The translations under genes and the position numbers were made by a program. Positions 26,232 through 34,574 of a DNA stretch of 64,000 nt are shown here, piece after piece (the first letter of the stretch is position 1; each line of letters opens with the position of its first letter). The notes beneath the pieces were generated by a model. The model searched no databases. It had not been told where the DNA came from and saw nothing but the letters and a program-made list of their open reading frames with translations. Location of the stretch: the NCBI RefSeq assembly GCF_009707365.1, contig NZ_CP046122.1, positions 3,100,001-3,164,000 of the forward strand, given 5' to 3'. This DNA is from Microlunatus sp. Gsoil 973. Lineage in GTDB: Bacteria; Actinomycetota; Actinomycetes; Propionibacteriales; Propionibacteriaceae.

Positions 26232-26267
26232 GAAGGCCCCGCTGATGGCGACATCAGCGGGGCCTTC
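26232..26267 (-). terminator. Strong stem-loop after clpC
   Basis: GAAGGCCCCGCTGATG (26232-26247) pairs perfectly over 16 bp with CATCAGCGGGGCCTTC (26252-26267) around GCGA, a GNRA tetraloop on the plus strand (TCGC on the minus). It sits 21 nt past the clpC stop and can work in both directions, also closing the amidohydrolase transcript. Confidence 0.85.
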
Positions 26268-26287
26268 GTGCTCAGCGAGGAAGGTTC

Positions 26288-28811
26288 TTACGACGCCTGC
26301 TCGCCGCCGTCCTCATTGCCGGCACCGACGCCGACCGGGGTGTCTGGCACCTCGGCCTTGCGCGTGCCAGTGAAGGAGAACGGCAACTCCGAACCCTCCG
26401 GTGCGACATCGACGACCACGATCTCGCCGGGCTTCACCTCGTCGAAGAGGATCTTTTCGGCCAGGATGTCCTCGATGTCACGCTGCAGCGCCCGCCGCAA
26501 CGGTCGGGCGCCGAGCACCGGATCGTAGCCACGCTTGGCGATCAAGGTCTTGGCCGCCGGCGTCAGCTCGATGTCCATGTCCTTGTCCCTCAGCCGCTCC
26601 TCGATCTCGGCAACCAACAGGTCGACGATCCGCTCGATATCGGCGATCGATTGCTGGTGGAAGACGATGATCTCGTCGACGCGGTTCAGGAACTCCGGGC
26701 GGAAGTGCTGCTTGAGCTCGTCGGAGACCTTGGCCTTCATCTTCTCGTAGCTGCCCGCCGCATCGCTGCTCTGGGAGAAGCCCAGGGAAACGCTCTTGGC
26801 GATGTCGCGGGTGCCGAGGTTGGTGGTCATCACGATCACCGTGTTCTTGAAGTCGACCACCCGGCCCTGGGCGTCGGTCAGCCGGCCCTCGTCCAGGATC
26901 TGCAGCAGCGAGTTGAAGATGTCGGGATGGGCCTTCTCGATCTCGTCGAACAGCACCACGGAGAACGGCTTCCGGCGCACCTTCTCGGTGAGCTGGCCAC
27001 CCTCCTCGTAACCGACGTAGCCGGGCGGGGGAGCCGAAGAGCCGGGAGGCGGTGTGCTTCTCGGAGTACTCGCTCATGTCCAGCGTGATCATGGCGTCCT
27101 CGTCCCCGAACAGGAACTCGGTCAACACCTTGGTCAGGTACGTCTTGCCGACACCGGACGGGCCGGCGAAGATGAACGAACCGCTCGGCCGCTTGGGATC
27201 CTTCAGACCCGCACGGGTACGACGGATCGACCGGGACAGCGCCTTGACCGCATCTTCCTGGCCGATGTAGCGCTTGCCCAGCTCCTCCTCCATCTTGAGC
27301 AGCCGGCTGGACTCCTCCTCGGTCAGCTTGAAGACCGGGATGCCGGTGGTGGTGGACAGCACCTCGGCGATGATCTCCTCATCGACCTCCGCCACGGCGT
27401 CCAGGTCACCCTGCTTCCACTGCGCTTCACGCTCGGCACGGCGCGCCAGCAACTTCTTCTCGTCGTCGCGGAGTCCCGCGGCGCGTTCGAAGTCCTGGGC
27501 GTCGATCGCTGCTTCCTTCTCCAGCCGCACCGCTGCGATCTTCTCGTCGAACTCACGCAGGTCCGGCGGCGCCGTCATCCGGCGGATCCGCAACCGGGCA
27601 CCTGCCTCATCGATCAGGTCGATGGCCTTGTCCGGCAGGAACCGGTCGGAGATGTACCGGTCGGCCATCCGCGCGGCGCCGACCAGCGCCTCGTCGGTGA
27701 TGGTGATCCGGTGGTGGGCCTCGTACCGATCACGCAATCCACGCAGGATGTCGATGGTCAGCGCGATCGACGGCTCGGCCACCTGGATCGGCTGGAACCG
27801 GCGCTCCAGTGCGGCGTCCTTCTCGACGTACTTGCGGTATTCGTCGAGCGTCGTCGCACCGATGGTCTGCAGCTCGCCACGTGCCAGCATCGGCTTGAGG
27901 ATGCTGGCCGCATCGATCGCACCCTCGGCGGCACCTGCGCCCACCAGGGTGTGGATCTCGTCGATGAACAGCACGACGTCACCGCGGGTCTTGATTTCCT
28001 TCAGCACCTTGCGGAGCCGTTCCTCGAAATCACCGCGATACCGCGAGCCGGCGACGAGCGCGCCCAGATCGAGGGTGTAGATCTGCTTGTCCCGCAATGT
28101 CTCCGGAACGTCGCCGCGAACGATCGACTGCGCCAGTCCTTCGACAACTGCGGTCTTTCCGACGCCCGGATCTCCGATGAGCACCGGATTGTTCTTGGTG
28201 CGCCGGGACAGAACGGTCATAACGCGTTCGATCTCGGTTTCGCGACCGATCACCGGATCGAGTTTGTTCTCCCGCGCGGCCTGGGTCAGATTGCGGCCGA
28301 ACTGGTCGAGAACCATCGACGAGGACGGCGCATTGCCCTGTTCCGGGGCACCGGAGGTGGCCGCTTCCTTGCCGGAGAATCCGCTGAGCAACTGAAGAAC
28401 AGTGCTGCGGACCCTATTCAGGTCGGCGCCCAACTTCACCAGGACTTGGGCGGCGACTCCCTCACCCTCACGAATCAAGCCGAGCAGAATGTGCTCGGTG
28501 CCGATGTAGGAATGATTGATCTGTAGTGCTTCCCGCAGGCTCAACTCGAGGACCTTCTTGGCGCGGGGGGTGAACGGGATATGCCCGCTCGGGCTCTCGT
28601 GGCCGTGGCCGATGATCTCCTCGACCTTTTCCCGCACCGCTTCGAGCGAAATACCCATGGACTCCAGCGCCTTGGCGGCGACTCCCTCACCCTCGTGGAT
28701 GAGGCCGAGCAGGATGTGTTCGGTGCCGATGTAGTTGTGATTCAGCATCCGAGCTTCTTCTTGGGCCAGGACAACGACCCGGCGTGCCCGGTCGGTAAAA
28801 CGCTCAAACAT
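26288..28811 (-). CDS. clpC: ATP-dependent Clp protease ATPase subunit ClpC, with an apparent frameshift
   Basis: Would encode about 840 residues, the normal ClpC length, if one base is removed. Order of domains: two Clp_N repeats (residues 1-145; [10 protein letters not shown] occurs twice), first AAA+ module with Walker [14 protein letters not shown], the UVR linker (about 425-460), second AAA+ module with Walker A GPSGVGKT and DEIEKAHPD. The frame breaks after SRLFGSP: a run of five G on the plus strand (27027-27031, five C in the gene) should be four, and the reading continues cleanly in the other frame to the stop at 26288. ClpC unfolds proteins for ClpP and is essential in relatives, so a sequencing or assembly error is more likely than real inactivation. 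GAGGAG lies 7 nt from ATG 28811. Confidence 0.93.
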
Positions 28812-29588
28812 GTGCTAGCTCCTCGCTGTGATGCAACTTGACCCGGTTCCTACGGCGGCCGGCTTCCACTCATTCCTGGCAGCCAGGCCGAGGTGCCGGG
28901 TCACATCGCCTCAACTCTAGTCGCCGGAGCCGACCGACGGGCTGTTGCCATGGCAGGCCGGGTGTCATCAGAACGTCGGTCGGGCAATTCCGACCGGCCG
29001 GTCGGGCCAATGGCGATCAGTTCGGCGGCAACTGATCAACTTCTCGCGGTGGCCAACGACACGTACTGGGGAACCGATCGCGACTATCGCCGTGGGCTGA
29101 ACTGCCTAATGGCAGGGAGTTTTCGGCCCGTAGGCCGGCTTGTCGCGGCCCATCACGAGATGACGCGGGCGTGCTCGGTGATCATCATTCCCGACCGTTC
29201 GGAGGTATTCGTCGCTGCCTCGGACGCGGGTCGCCGCCGGCTCGGCGTTCGCTCTCGGCGCAACACACCAATGTCGCCTGCTGTGGGGGCGGTGCGGCCG
29301 TGGCGTGATGACCGGTGGCGTACCGCGGAGCCGACAGTCTCCGGATACGGAGACGGCCGGTGCTCGGACAGACGGTTCCGCGATACAACCGAACCTGCCG
29401 GACGCGACAATCCAGGAAAAGCGATTGCGAACAAACCGGCGGGTGATGCGATCGGCTGTTTAGCATGAATTGGGATTGTCACGCCTTGAGTTTTCCTACC
29501 GCCTTTACGCAAAGTAGCGGAAAGAATCACCAAAGTGTGCGGCCACAGCAACGGTGGCCCGTTGCAGAAAGTGCGCGCCCAGGACACA
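28812..29588. other. Gene-poor interval upstream of clpC
   Basis: About 780 nt with open frames that show no family similarity and no consistent third-position GC. It must contain the clpC promoter. Structures seen: a perfect 16-bp palindrome CCGACCGGCCGGTCGG at 28990-29005, a small hairpin CGGCC/GGCCG at 29124-29137, and CCGCCTTT pairing with AAAGTAGCGG at 29499-29520 in an AT-richer stretch near lsr2. I did not recognise a tRNA, a known riboswitch or a clear regulator box. Confidence 0.5.
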
Positions 29589-29622
29589 GAAGGTGGCGCT
29601 GCCCTCGGACAACGCCACCTTC
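29589..29622 (-). terminator. Stem-loop after lsr2
   Basis: GAAGGTGGCG (29589-29598) and CGCCACCTTC (29613-29622) form a perfect 10-bp stem with a 14-nt loop, 58 nt beyond the lsr2 stop. No T-run follows. Confidence 0.6.
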
Positions 29623-29680
29623 ATCATCGACAGTACGGGAATTGTGCAGGACGCCTGCGAACTGCGATTCCCTTCACTGG

Positions 29681-30004
29681 CTAGCCGTGCGCTTTGGCGT
29701 AAGCCTCTCGGACCTCCGCCGGAACCCGGCCACGGGACGAAACCTGATAGCCGTTTTCCTGGGCCCAGGCGCGGATTTCCGCCGATCCAGGACCCGTTGT
29801 CTGACGCGCGGAACGACGGGCCCGACGTCCGCCGGTTTTGCGCGCCGCAGCTACCCACGGCGCCAAGACGTCGCGAAGTTTGGATGCGTTGTCGCTCGAC
29901 AGGTCGATCTCATAATCGGATCCGTCCAGGCCGAAGGCAACGGTCTCGTCGGCTTCGCCCCCATCGAAATCATCTTCAAGAATGATCTGGACACGTTGTG
30001 CCAT
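29681..30004 (-). CDS. lsr2: Nucleoid-associated protein Lsr2
   Basis: 107 residues beginning MAQRVQIILEDDFDGGEADE, the diagnostic Lsr2 start. The N-terminal half dimerises; the C-terminal half carries the AT-hook-like RGR of SSRGRVPAEVREAY that inserts into the minor groove of AT-rich DNA, preceded by a basic ARKTGGRRARRSAR linker. It silences horizontally acquired AT-rich genes, as H-NS does. GGAGAGGG is 6 nt before ATG 30004. Any longer N-terminus is unlikely because the family starts here. Confidence 0.96.
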   Translation of the reverse strand: MAQRVQIILEDDFDGGEADETVAFGLDGSDYEIDLSSDNASKLRDVLAPWVAAARKTGGRRARRSARQTTGPGSAEIRAWAQENGYQVSSRGRVPAEVREAYAKAHG

Positions 30005-30130
30005 CTCTATCCCCTCTCCCCACACTGCAGTGCTGTATTTCCCCTGCGGAAGACTAGCGTATCCGTACACAAATGCGCACCTAAGGCATTTCACAATGGC
30101 GCTTAGTCACCGGCATCTCTGTGGCACGGT

Positions 30131-30139
30131 TTATCCACA
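30131..30139 (+). promoter_or_regulatory. Single consensus DnaA box in the lsr2/midA-like intergenic region
   Basis: TTATCCACA at 30131-30139 is an exact match to the classical DnaA box. It lies in the 154-bp divergent region (30005-30158) that holds the promoters of lsr2 and the methyltransferase gene. A possible lsr2 -10 box is TAGTCT on the minus strand at 30051-30056. One box does not make an origin, and it may be chance. Confidence 0.4.
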
Positions 30140-30158
30140 ACGTTGTATATCGGGCAGG

Positions 30159-31232
30159 ATGAGTCTCGTGCGTCGGCCACGGCTCCAATCTCCGTTGCTC
30201 AGCGATTCCGCTTCCGGGCCGGAGCCACAACGCAGCTGGTACGACGCCTGGCGCGACTCCGCGCTGGGTGCGGGCGGTTTCTGGCACAGCGAGCGACCGG
30301 GCGATCACTTCCGGACCGCCGCGGGCGGGACCGGGTTACTGGCACAAATGCTGCTGGCACTCATCGCGGGGTCGGAGATCTCCACGGTGGTCGATCTGGG
30401 CGCTGGCGACGGTCGGTTGTTGGCCGAGATCGGCGCGCTGGCTCCGCGGCTGCGCCTGATCGGGCTGGACGTCCGGACCGCACCACCCGGCTTGCCTCCG
30501 GCCGCGGCCTGGCTGCGCGGGCAGTGGGATGCCGGGGCGTCGCTGTGGCACCCGCTGGAGGGCGTACGTCCACCGGGCCCGCTGCGGTCGGTTGTGCGGT
30601 CGGTCGTTCCGCGGGACGGGGCGCCGATGCTGATCGTCTGCGCTGAGTGGCTGGACGAACTGCCGGCGGTGGTCGCCGTGTCGCAGCGCGCAGGCTGGCG
30701 CCAGGTCCTGGTTGACGTGAACGGGGCCGAGTCGGTGGGCGGGCCGGTGCCTGCTGCCGACGCCGCCTGGCTGGACCGTTGGTGGACCGATGGTTCCCGC
30801 GCGGAGTCGGGGTTTACCCGGGACGCCGCCTGGTCGGCCGTGATCGACTGTCTTCGTCCGTCCGGTGGCGTGGCGGTGATGATCGACTACGGCCACCGGC
30901 GCGGAGGGCGGCTGGCCGCAGGTTCACTGACCGGTTACCGGCGGGGTCGGCAGGTGTTGCCGCGCCCGTCGGCGGAGACCAACCTCACTGCCCATGTCGC
31001 GGTCGACAGTCTGCAGGCCGCCGGTGAGGCATCCGGAGCGCGTACCGAGCTGATGATCTCGCAGCGAGAAGCAGTGGACCGGCTGCTGCCGGGCCCAGGG
31101 CGTACGGAACGGTCCGACACCCTGGCCCGGCTGCAAGAGGTGAGCGAACGCCGCTTGCTGGCCGACGCGCTCGGCGATCACTGGTGGTTGGTGCAGTCTG
31201 TCGTCAGTCGCACCGAACCGCGACACGCCTAG
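30159..31232 (+). CDS. SAM-dependent methyltransferase, MidA/NDUFAF7-like (DUF185)
   Basis: 357 residues. The Rossmann SAM motif is VVDLGAGDGRLLAEIG near residue 80, with the acidic strand LRLIGLDVRT next; CAEWLDELPAVVAV near 165 and VMIDYGHRRGG near 245 are typical of the MidA family. NDUFAF7 dimethylates an arginine of the NuoD homologue NDUFS2 in mitochondrial complex I. A NuoD-like gene lies 2.1 kb downstream (33365-34549), so a modification partner is near. ATG 30159 or GTG 30168 could be the start. Its TAG stop shares the palindrome CTAG with the convergent ABC permease stop. Confidence 0.8.
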   Translation: MSLVRRPRLQSPLLSDSASGPEPQRSWYDAWRDSALGAGGFWHSERPGDHFRTAAGGTGLLAQMLLALIAGSEISTVVDLGAGDGRLLAEIGALAPRLRLIGLDVRTAPPGLPPAAAWLRGQWDAGASLWHPLEGVRPPGPLRSVVRSVVPRDGAPMLIVCAEWLDELPAVVAVSQRAGWRQVLVDVNGAESVGGPVPAADAAWLDRWWTDGSRAESGFTRDAAWSAVIDCLRPSGGVAVMIDYGHRRGGRLAAGSLTGYRRGRQVLPRPSAETNLTAHVAVDSLQAAGEASGARTELMISQREAVDRLLPGPGRTERSDTLARLQEVSERRLLADALGDHWWLVQSVVSRTEPRHA

Positions 31233-31918
31233 GGAAGAGCCCGCCGGAGGGTGAGGAACGAGGCCGCGACCAGCACAGCGATCGCAACAAGGATCCCGCC
31301 GGCCACGCTGAGCGGTGTCTGCTGGATGGCCCAATGGCCGAAGGCAGCCCAGTTGTGGGTGAACGTGATCGCCGCGGCGATGATCAGCAACACCAGAGCA
31401 ACGCCGACTCCGGCGACCAGGGCTCCGTTGATCGACCACCGTTTGTAGAGGGTCGCCAACCAGAATCCGCTGATGAAGAGCAGGAACCCGATCGACCAGA
31501 CCAGCGCGATGGTGCCGTACCAGGACTGACCCGTGACCCACGGAAGGCCGAAGACGTAGCCGTGCACGAACCAGCCGTCGGTGGCGTTCTCGATCAGGCC
31601 GAGCAGATAGAACAGCACCGCAAGCGCAAGGGTCAGCAAGCCGAAGGCGCCCGTCGTGCCGACGAAGTAGGCCCGCCGGGTGATGCTCAATCCCTGGGAG
31701 AACGGGAAGGCCAGGGTCAGCGACTGGACGCCGCCGAAAACGAAACACCACAAGCCTGCCTGCCCGGCGCCGGTGTAGAAAGGATCGCTGCCCGGGACCA
31801 GCAGCGCACCGATCAGGATCACGAACGCCAGTGCGGTCAGCAACACCATCAGCGGTACGCCGATGAACTGCCACTTGTTGAGCATCTGCATCCGTCCGAC
31901 ATTGATTGCCTGTCTCAT
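31229..31918 (-). CDS. Membrane protein, probable permease of a two-gene ABC system
   Basis: 229 residues with six hydrophobic segments (for example VPLMVLLTALAFVILIGALL, AFGLLTLALAVLFYLLGL, IALVWSIGFLLFISGFWLA). Charged loops such as GLSITRRAYF lie between helices, as in ABC-2-like permeases of the YtrC/YtrD or bacitracin-type groups. It overlaps the ATPase gene by 4 nt and is co-transcribed with it and the GntR gene. Exported substrate unknown. Confidence 0.75.
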   Translation of the reverse strand: MRQAINVGRMQMLNKWQFIGVPLMVLLTALAFVILIGALLVPGSDPFYTGAGQAGLWCFVFGGVQSLTLAFPFSQGLSITRRAYFVGTTGAFGLLTLALAVLFYLLGLIENATDGWFVHGYVFGLPWVTGQSWYGTIALVWSIGFLLFISGFWLATLYKRWSINGALVAGVGVALVLLIIAAAITFTHNWAAFGHWAIQQTPLSVAGGILVAIAVLVAASFLTLRRALP

Positions 31919-32838
31919 CGGACGACCTCCATCCTGTCCGCCCGGTCCTCGCCTGCCTGACTCCCGACCTCCGGTGTCGTCCGCCGGATGACCAACTGCT
32001 GCAGCGAGACCGGGGCAACGTCGAGTCCGAGTTCGGTCGCCTCCCGTCGCTCCAGAGCCGACAGCGGCCCCTCGACAGTGACCGAGGCGAAGGATCCGAT
32101 CGCCTCGCGGTGGATCACCTCGCGGCCACCGACGAAAGACTCCACCAGGGCCTTCGGACCGATCAGGGTGAATGCCGAACCCCGGACCTCATCCGCGTCG
32201 GCGTCCATCACGACCCGACCATGATCGAGAACGATCACGTGCTCGAGCAGATTGGAGACCTCGTCGATCAGGTGTGAGGAGAGCACGATCGTCCGCGGGA
32301 ACTCGCTGTACTCGGCGAGCAGCCGGTCGTAGAAGATCTGCCGGGCCACCGCGTCGAGCCCGAGATACGGTTCGTCGAAGAACGTGATCTCCGCTCGCGA
32401 CGCCAGGCCGATGATCACCCCTACGGCAGACGTCTGCCCGCGGGACAGCTTCTTGATCGTCCGATCCTGCGGCAGTTCGAAGTCACGGATCAGTTGATCA
32501 CACAGTTGCTGGTCCCAGTTGTGGAAGAACATCGACGCCGCCCGGAAGGCGTGCCGGGCCCGGAAGCCGTCGGGATACCTCTGCGACTCGCGGATGAAGC
32601 ACATCCGGCTGAGCACCGACGCGTTCTCGTAGGGATGTTTGCCGAAGACCCGGACCGTTCCCGAGGTCTCGAAATTCTGTGCGGTCAGGATCGACATCAG
32701 TGTCGTCTTGCCGGCGCCGTTGCGGCCGAGCAGGCCGTACAGCGTGTTCTGGCGCAAAGTCAGCGAGACGTCGTCCAGCGCGGACGTGTCCCGGTAGCGC
32801 TTCACCAGGTTGCTGACTTCGACGACCGGTGTCGTCAT
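31915..32838 (-). CDS. ABC transporter ATP-binding protein
   Basis: 307 residues. Walker A GRNGAGKTT at 38-46, Q-loop region near IRESQRYPDG, signature KLSRGQTS near 137, Walker B EITFFDEPYLGLD near 160, and the H-loop SSHLID near 196. A C-terminal extension of about 90 residues is present, as in export-type ATPases. It overlaps the GntR gene (upstream) and the permease gene (downstream) by 4 nt each, so all three are one operon of the YtrABC kind found in Gram-positive cell-envelope stress systems. Confidence 0.9.
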   Translation of the reverse strand: MTTPVVEVSNLVKRYRDTSALDDVSLTLRQNTLYGLLGRNGAGKTTLMSILTAQNFETSGTVRVFGKHPYENASVLSRMCFIRESQRYPDGFRARHAFRAASMFFHNWDQQLCDQLIRDFELPQDRTIKKLSRGQTSAVGVIIGLASRAEITFFDEPYLGLDAVARQIFYDRLLAEYSEFPRTIVLSSHLIDEVSNLLEHVIVLDHGRVVMDADADEVRGSAFTLIGPKALVESFVGGREVIHREAIGSFASVTVEGPLSALERREATELGLDVAPVSLQQLVIRRTTPEVGSQAGEDRADRMEVVR

Positions 32839-33227
32839 GATTCCACCCTTCCGCCCGGTCGACCGGCGATGGCGCCGTCGCCCCGGGTGATCAATGCGGT
32901 CACCTCGCCCGGCGAGATGCCGAGTTTTCGGGCCTCGGCCAGCATCGGCTCGAGGTAGTTCTCGACGAAGCGCGCCTTGCGCTTCGCCAAGAGGGCGTCC
33001 CGCGCCGTGGCGGCAACGAACATCCCGATTCCTCGCTTCTTGTAGAGAATTCCGTCATCGACCAGCCGGTTGATGCCCTTTGCCGCGGTCGCCGGATTGA
33101 TCCGGTGATGAGCCGCGAACTCGTTCGTCGACGGGACCTGTTCGTCGGCAGCCAGATGGCCCTCGACGATGTCGTTCTCGATCATCTCTGCGATCTGCAG
33201 GAAGATCGGACGGTCGCCCTCGATCAC
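32835..33227 (-). CDS. GntR-family regulator, YtrA subfamily
   Basis: 130 residues: a winged helix at about 8-75 (RPIFLQIAEMIENDI, VPSTNEFAAHHRINPATAAKGINRLVDDG) and a short C-terminal helical tail without a ligand domain, which defines the YtrA group. These repress their own ABC transporter operons and are released by cell-wall-active compounds in known cases. It is the first gene of the operon, and a perfect inverted repeat lies 51 nt upstream (33278-33295). Confidence 0.9.
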   Translation of the reverse strand: MIEGDRPIFLQIAEMIENDIVEGHLAADEQVPSTNEFAAHHRINPATAAKGINRLVDDGILYKKRGIGMFVAATARDALLAKRKARFVENYLEPMLAEARKLGISPGEVTALITRGDGAIAGRPGGRVES

Positions 33228-33277
33228 TCATCACCGCCTAGCTCTCGCAGCGCCGCCGGGCACGGCCTCGCTGGTTC

Positions 33278-33295
33278 GTTAGTTGTGTAACTAAC
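33278..33295 (-). promoter_or_regulatory. Probable YtrA-type operator
   Basis: GTTAGTT (33278-33284) and AACTAAC (33289-33295) are perfect inverted arms around GTGT. The AT-rich site is in the promoter region of the GntR-ABC operon, where TATGGT on the minus strand could be the -10. It is the natural binding site for the first gene product, by autoregulation known in this subfamily. Confidence 0.65.
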
Positions 33296-33364
33296 CATAG
33301 AACCGGGCCGGGTCATCCGCAAGTTGATATCGGATCATCGGACTCGACACGGCAGGATGGGACA

Positions 33365-34549
33365 GTGCCGGACCGTAACCAGCCGCCTGTCGACCAGCCG
33401 ACCCGGGTATTGATCGGGTCGCCGGCAGCAGGGATCGTGCCGGATCCACCGCCGCCCGGAGTGATCCTGTTGGATCTCGGCGCGGACCACCCCACCCGTG
33501 CCGGACTGCTCGAGCTGCGGATCTGGCCGGACGGCACTCGCGTCGGCCGGGCCGAAGTCGTTGTCGGCGCCATGCACCGGGGCGCGGAGAAGTTGTACGA
33601 GGTCCGCGATTACCGGCAGATCCTGATGCTGGCAGACCGGCACGACTGGCAGGCTCCCGCCGCCGCGGAGACGGTGATCGCCCTGGCCTGTGAGCGCCTG
33701 CTCGGGCTGGAGATTCCGGTCCGCGCCCAGTGGTTGCGTACGGTGTTGGCCGAGCACGCCCGGATCACCAGCCATCTCGGTTTCCTCGGATATCTCTGGA
33801 CACGCAATGGTCTGCAGTCACCGGTTCCGGCGTTGCGGGAGCGGTTGCGCCGGCAACTCCAGGTGCTGACCGGCAACCGGGTCCATCCGATGATCAACCG
33901 ACTGGGCGGACTCGCGGCCGATGCCGATGATCAGTGGCTCGCGGCCGAAGATCAACTAGCCCGTGACGCTCTGCCGGTCGCGGACCGGGCCGTGGAGTTG
34001 ATCACTGAGCTGGGTCCGGAGGCAGACCGGATCCCCAGGCTCGACGCGCAGCTGATCAAGGTGTACGGGGTGAGCGGCCCGGCCGCCCGGGCAGCCGGAA
34101 TCGATCTTGATCTGCGGGTACACCAGCCCTACCTCGGCTATCCGGAGCTGCGGCGGGAGTTGCGGGTCGACGCCTCGGAAGCCGTGCCTCTGAACGGTTC
34201 GGTCCGGGCCCGGTTGTGGATGTTGGCGGCAGAGATCGGCAGCAGCGTCCGGGTGATCGGCCGCTGTGTCGAACGGCTCAGTGAGCTTCCCGGACCGGTG
34301 AGCGTACGACTGGGCAAGATCGTCAAGCTTCCCGAGGGCGAGATCTACGCAGCGAGCGAGGCACCGCTGGGAACGGCGGGCTGCTACCTCGTCTCGCGCG
34401 GGGAGAAGACCCCTTGGCGGCTGAAGCTACGCACACCGAGTTTCAACAATGTCGCCGCGCTCGAAGCCCTGCTGCCCGGCTGCCCGATCGATGATCTTGA
34501 ACTGCTGATGGCGTCCTGCGGCTACGTCGTCGGAGACATCGACAAGTGA
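33365..34549 (+). CDS. Orphan NuoD-like protein (NADH dehydrogenase subunit D / NiFe-hydrogenase large subunit family)
   Basis: 394 residues, close to the length of NuoD. The family blocks are clear: MHRGAEKLYEVRDYRQILMLADRHDW around residue 69-94, the helix AEHARITSHLGFLG near 130, and the C-terminal WRLKLRTPSFNN and YVVGDIDK. The conserved residues of complex I around the quinone site are only partly kept. There is no nuo operon here, so it is a paralogue that may form part of a reduced membrane complex or an assembly factor. The MidA-like methyltransferase gene nearby could modify it. GTG 33365 start. Confidence 0.82.
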   Translation: MPDRNQPPVDQPTRVLIGSPAAGIVPDPPPPGVILLDLGADHPTRAGLLELRIWPDGTRVGRAEVVVGAMHRGAEKLYEVRDYRQILMLADRHDWQAPAAAETVIALACERLLGLEIPVRAQWLRTVLAEHARITSHLGFLGYLWTRNGLQSPVPALRERLRRQLQVLTGNRVHPMINRLGGLAADADDQWLAAEDQLARDALPVADRAVELITELGPEADRIPRLDAQLIKVYGVSGPAARAAGIDLDLRVHQPYLGYPELRRELRVDASEAVPLNGSVRARLWMLAAEIGSSVRVIGRCVERLSELPGPVSVRLGKIVKLPEGEIYAASEAPLGTAGCYLVSRGEKTPWRLKLRTPSFNNVAALEALLPGCPIDDLELLMASCGYVVGDIDK

Positions 34550-34574
34550 GTACGCCCGGGATCGGGCCCGATGT

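Noticed and set aside
27027-27031. Programmed ribosomal frameshift in clpC
   Set aside because: ClpC is not known to use one, and the extra base is in a plain homopolymer without a slippery-site context; a sequence error is simpler.
27054-28526. 490-codon plus-strand frame
   Set aside because: Antisense shadow of clpC.
28893-29468. 191-codon plus-strand frame in the clpC-lsr2 gap
   Set aside because: No family likeness, no ribosome site, and third positions not GC-rich as in the neighbours.
29153-29587. 144-codon minus-strand frame in the same gap
   Set aside because: No coding signature; Arg/Ser/Pro-rich shadow-like composition.
30131-30139. Replication origin
   Set aside because: A single DnaA box with no cluster, no dnaA/dnaN and no AT-rich unwinding region.
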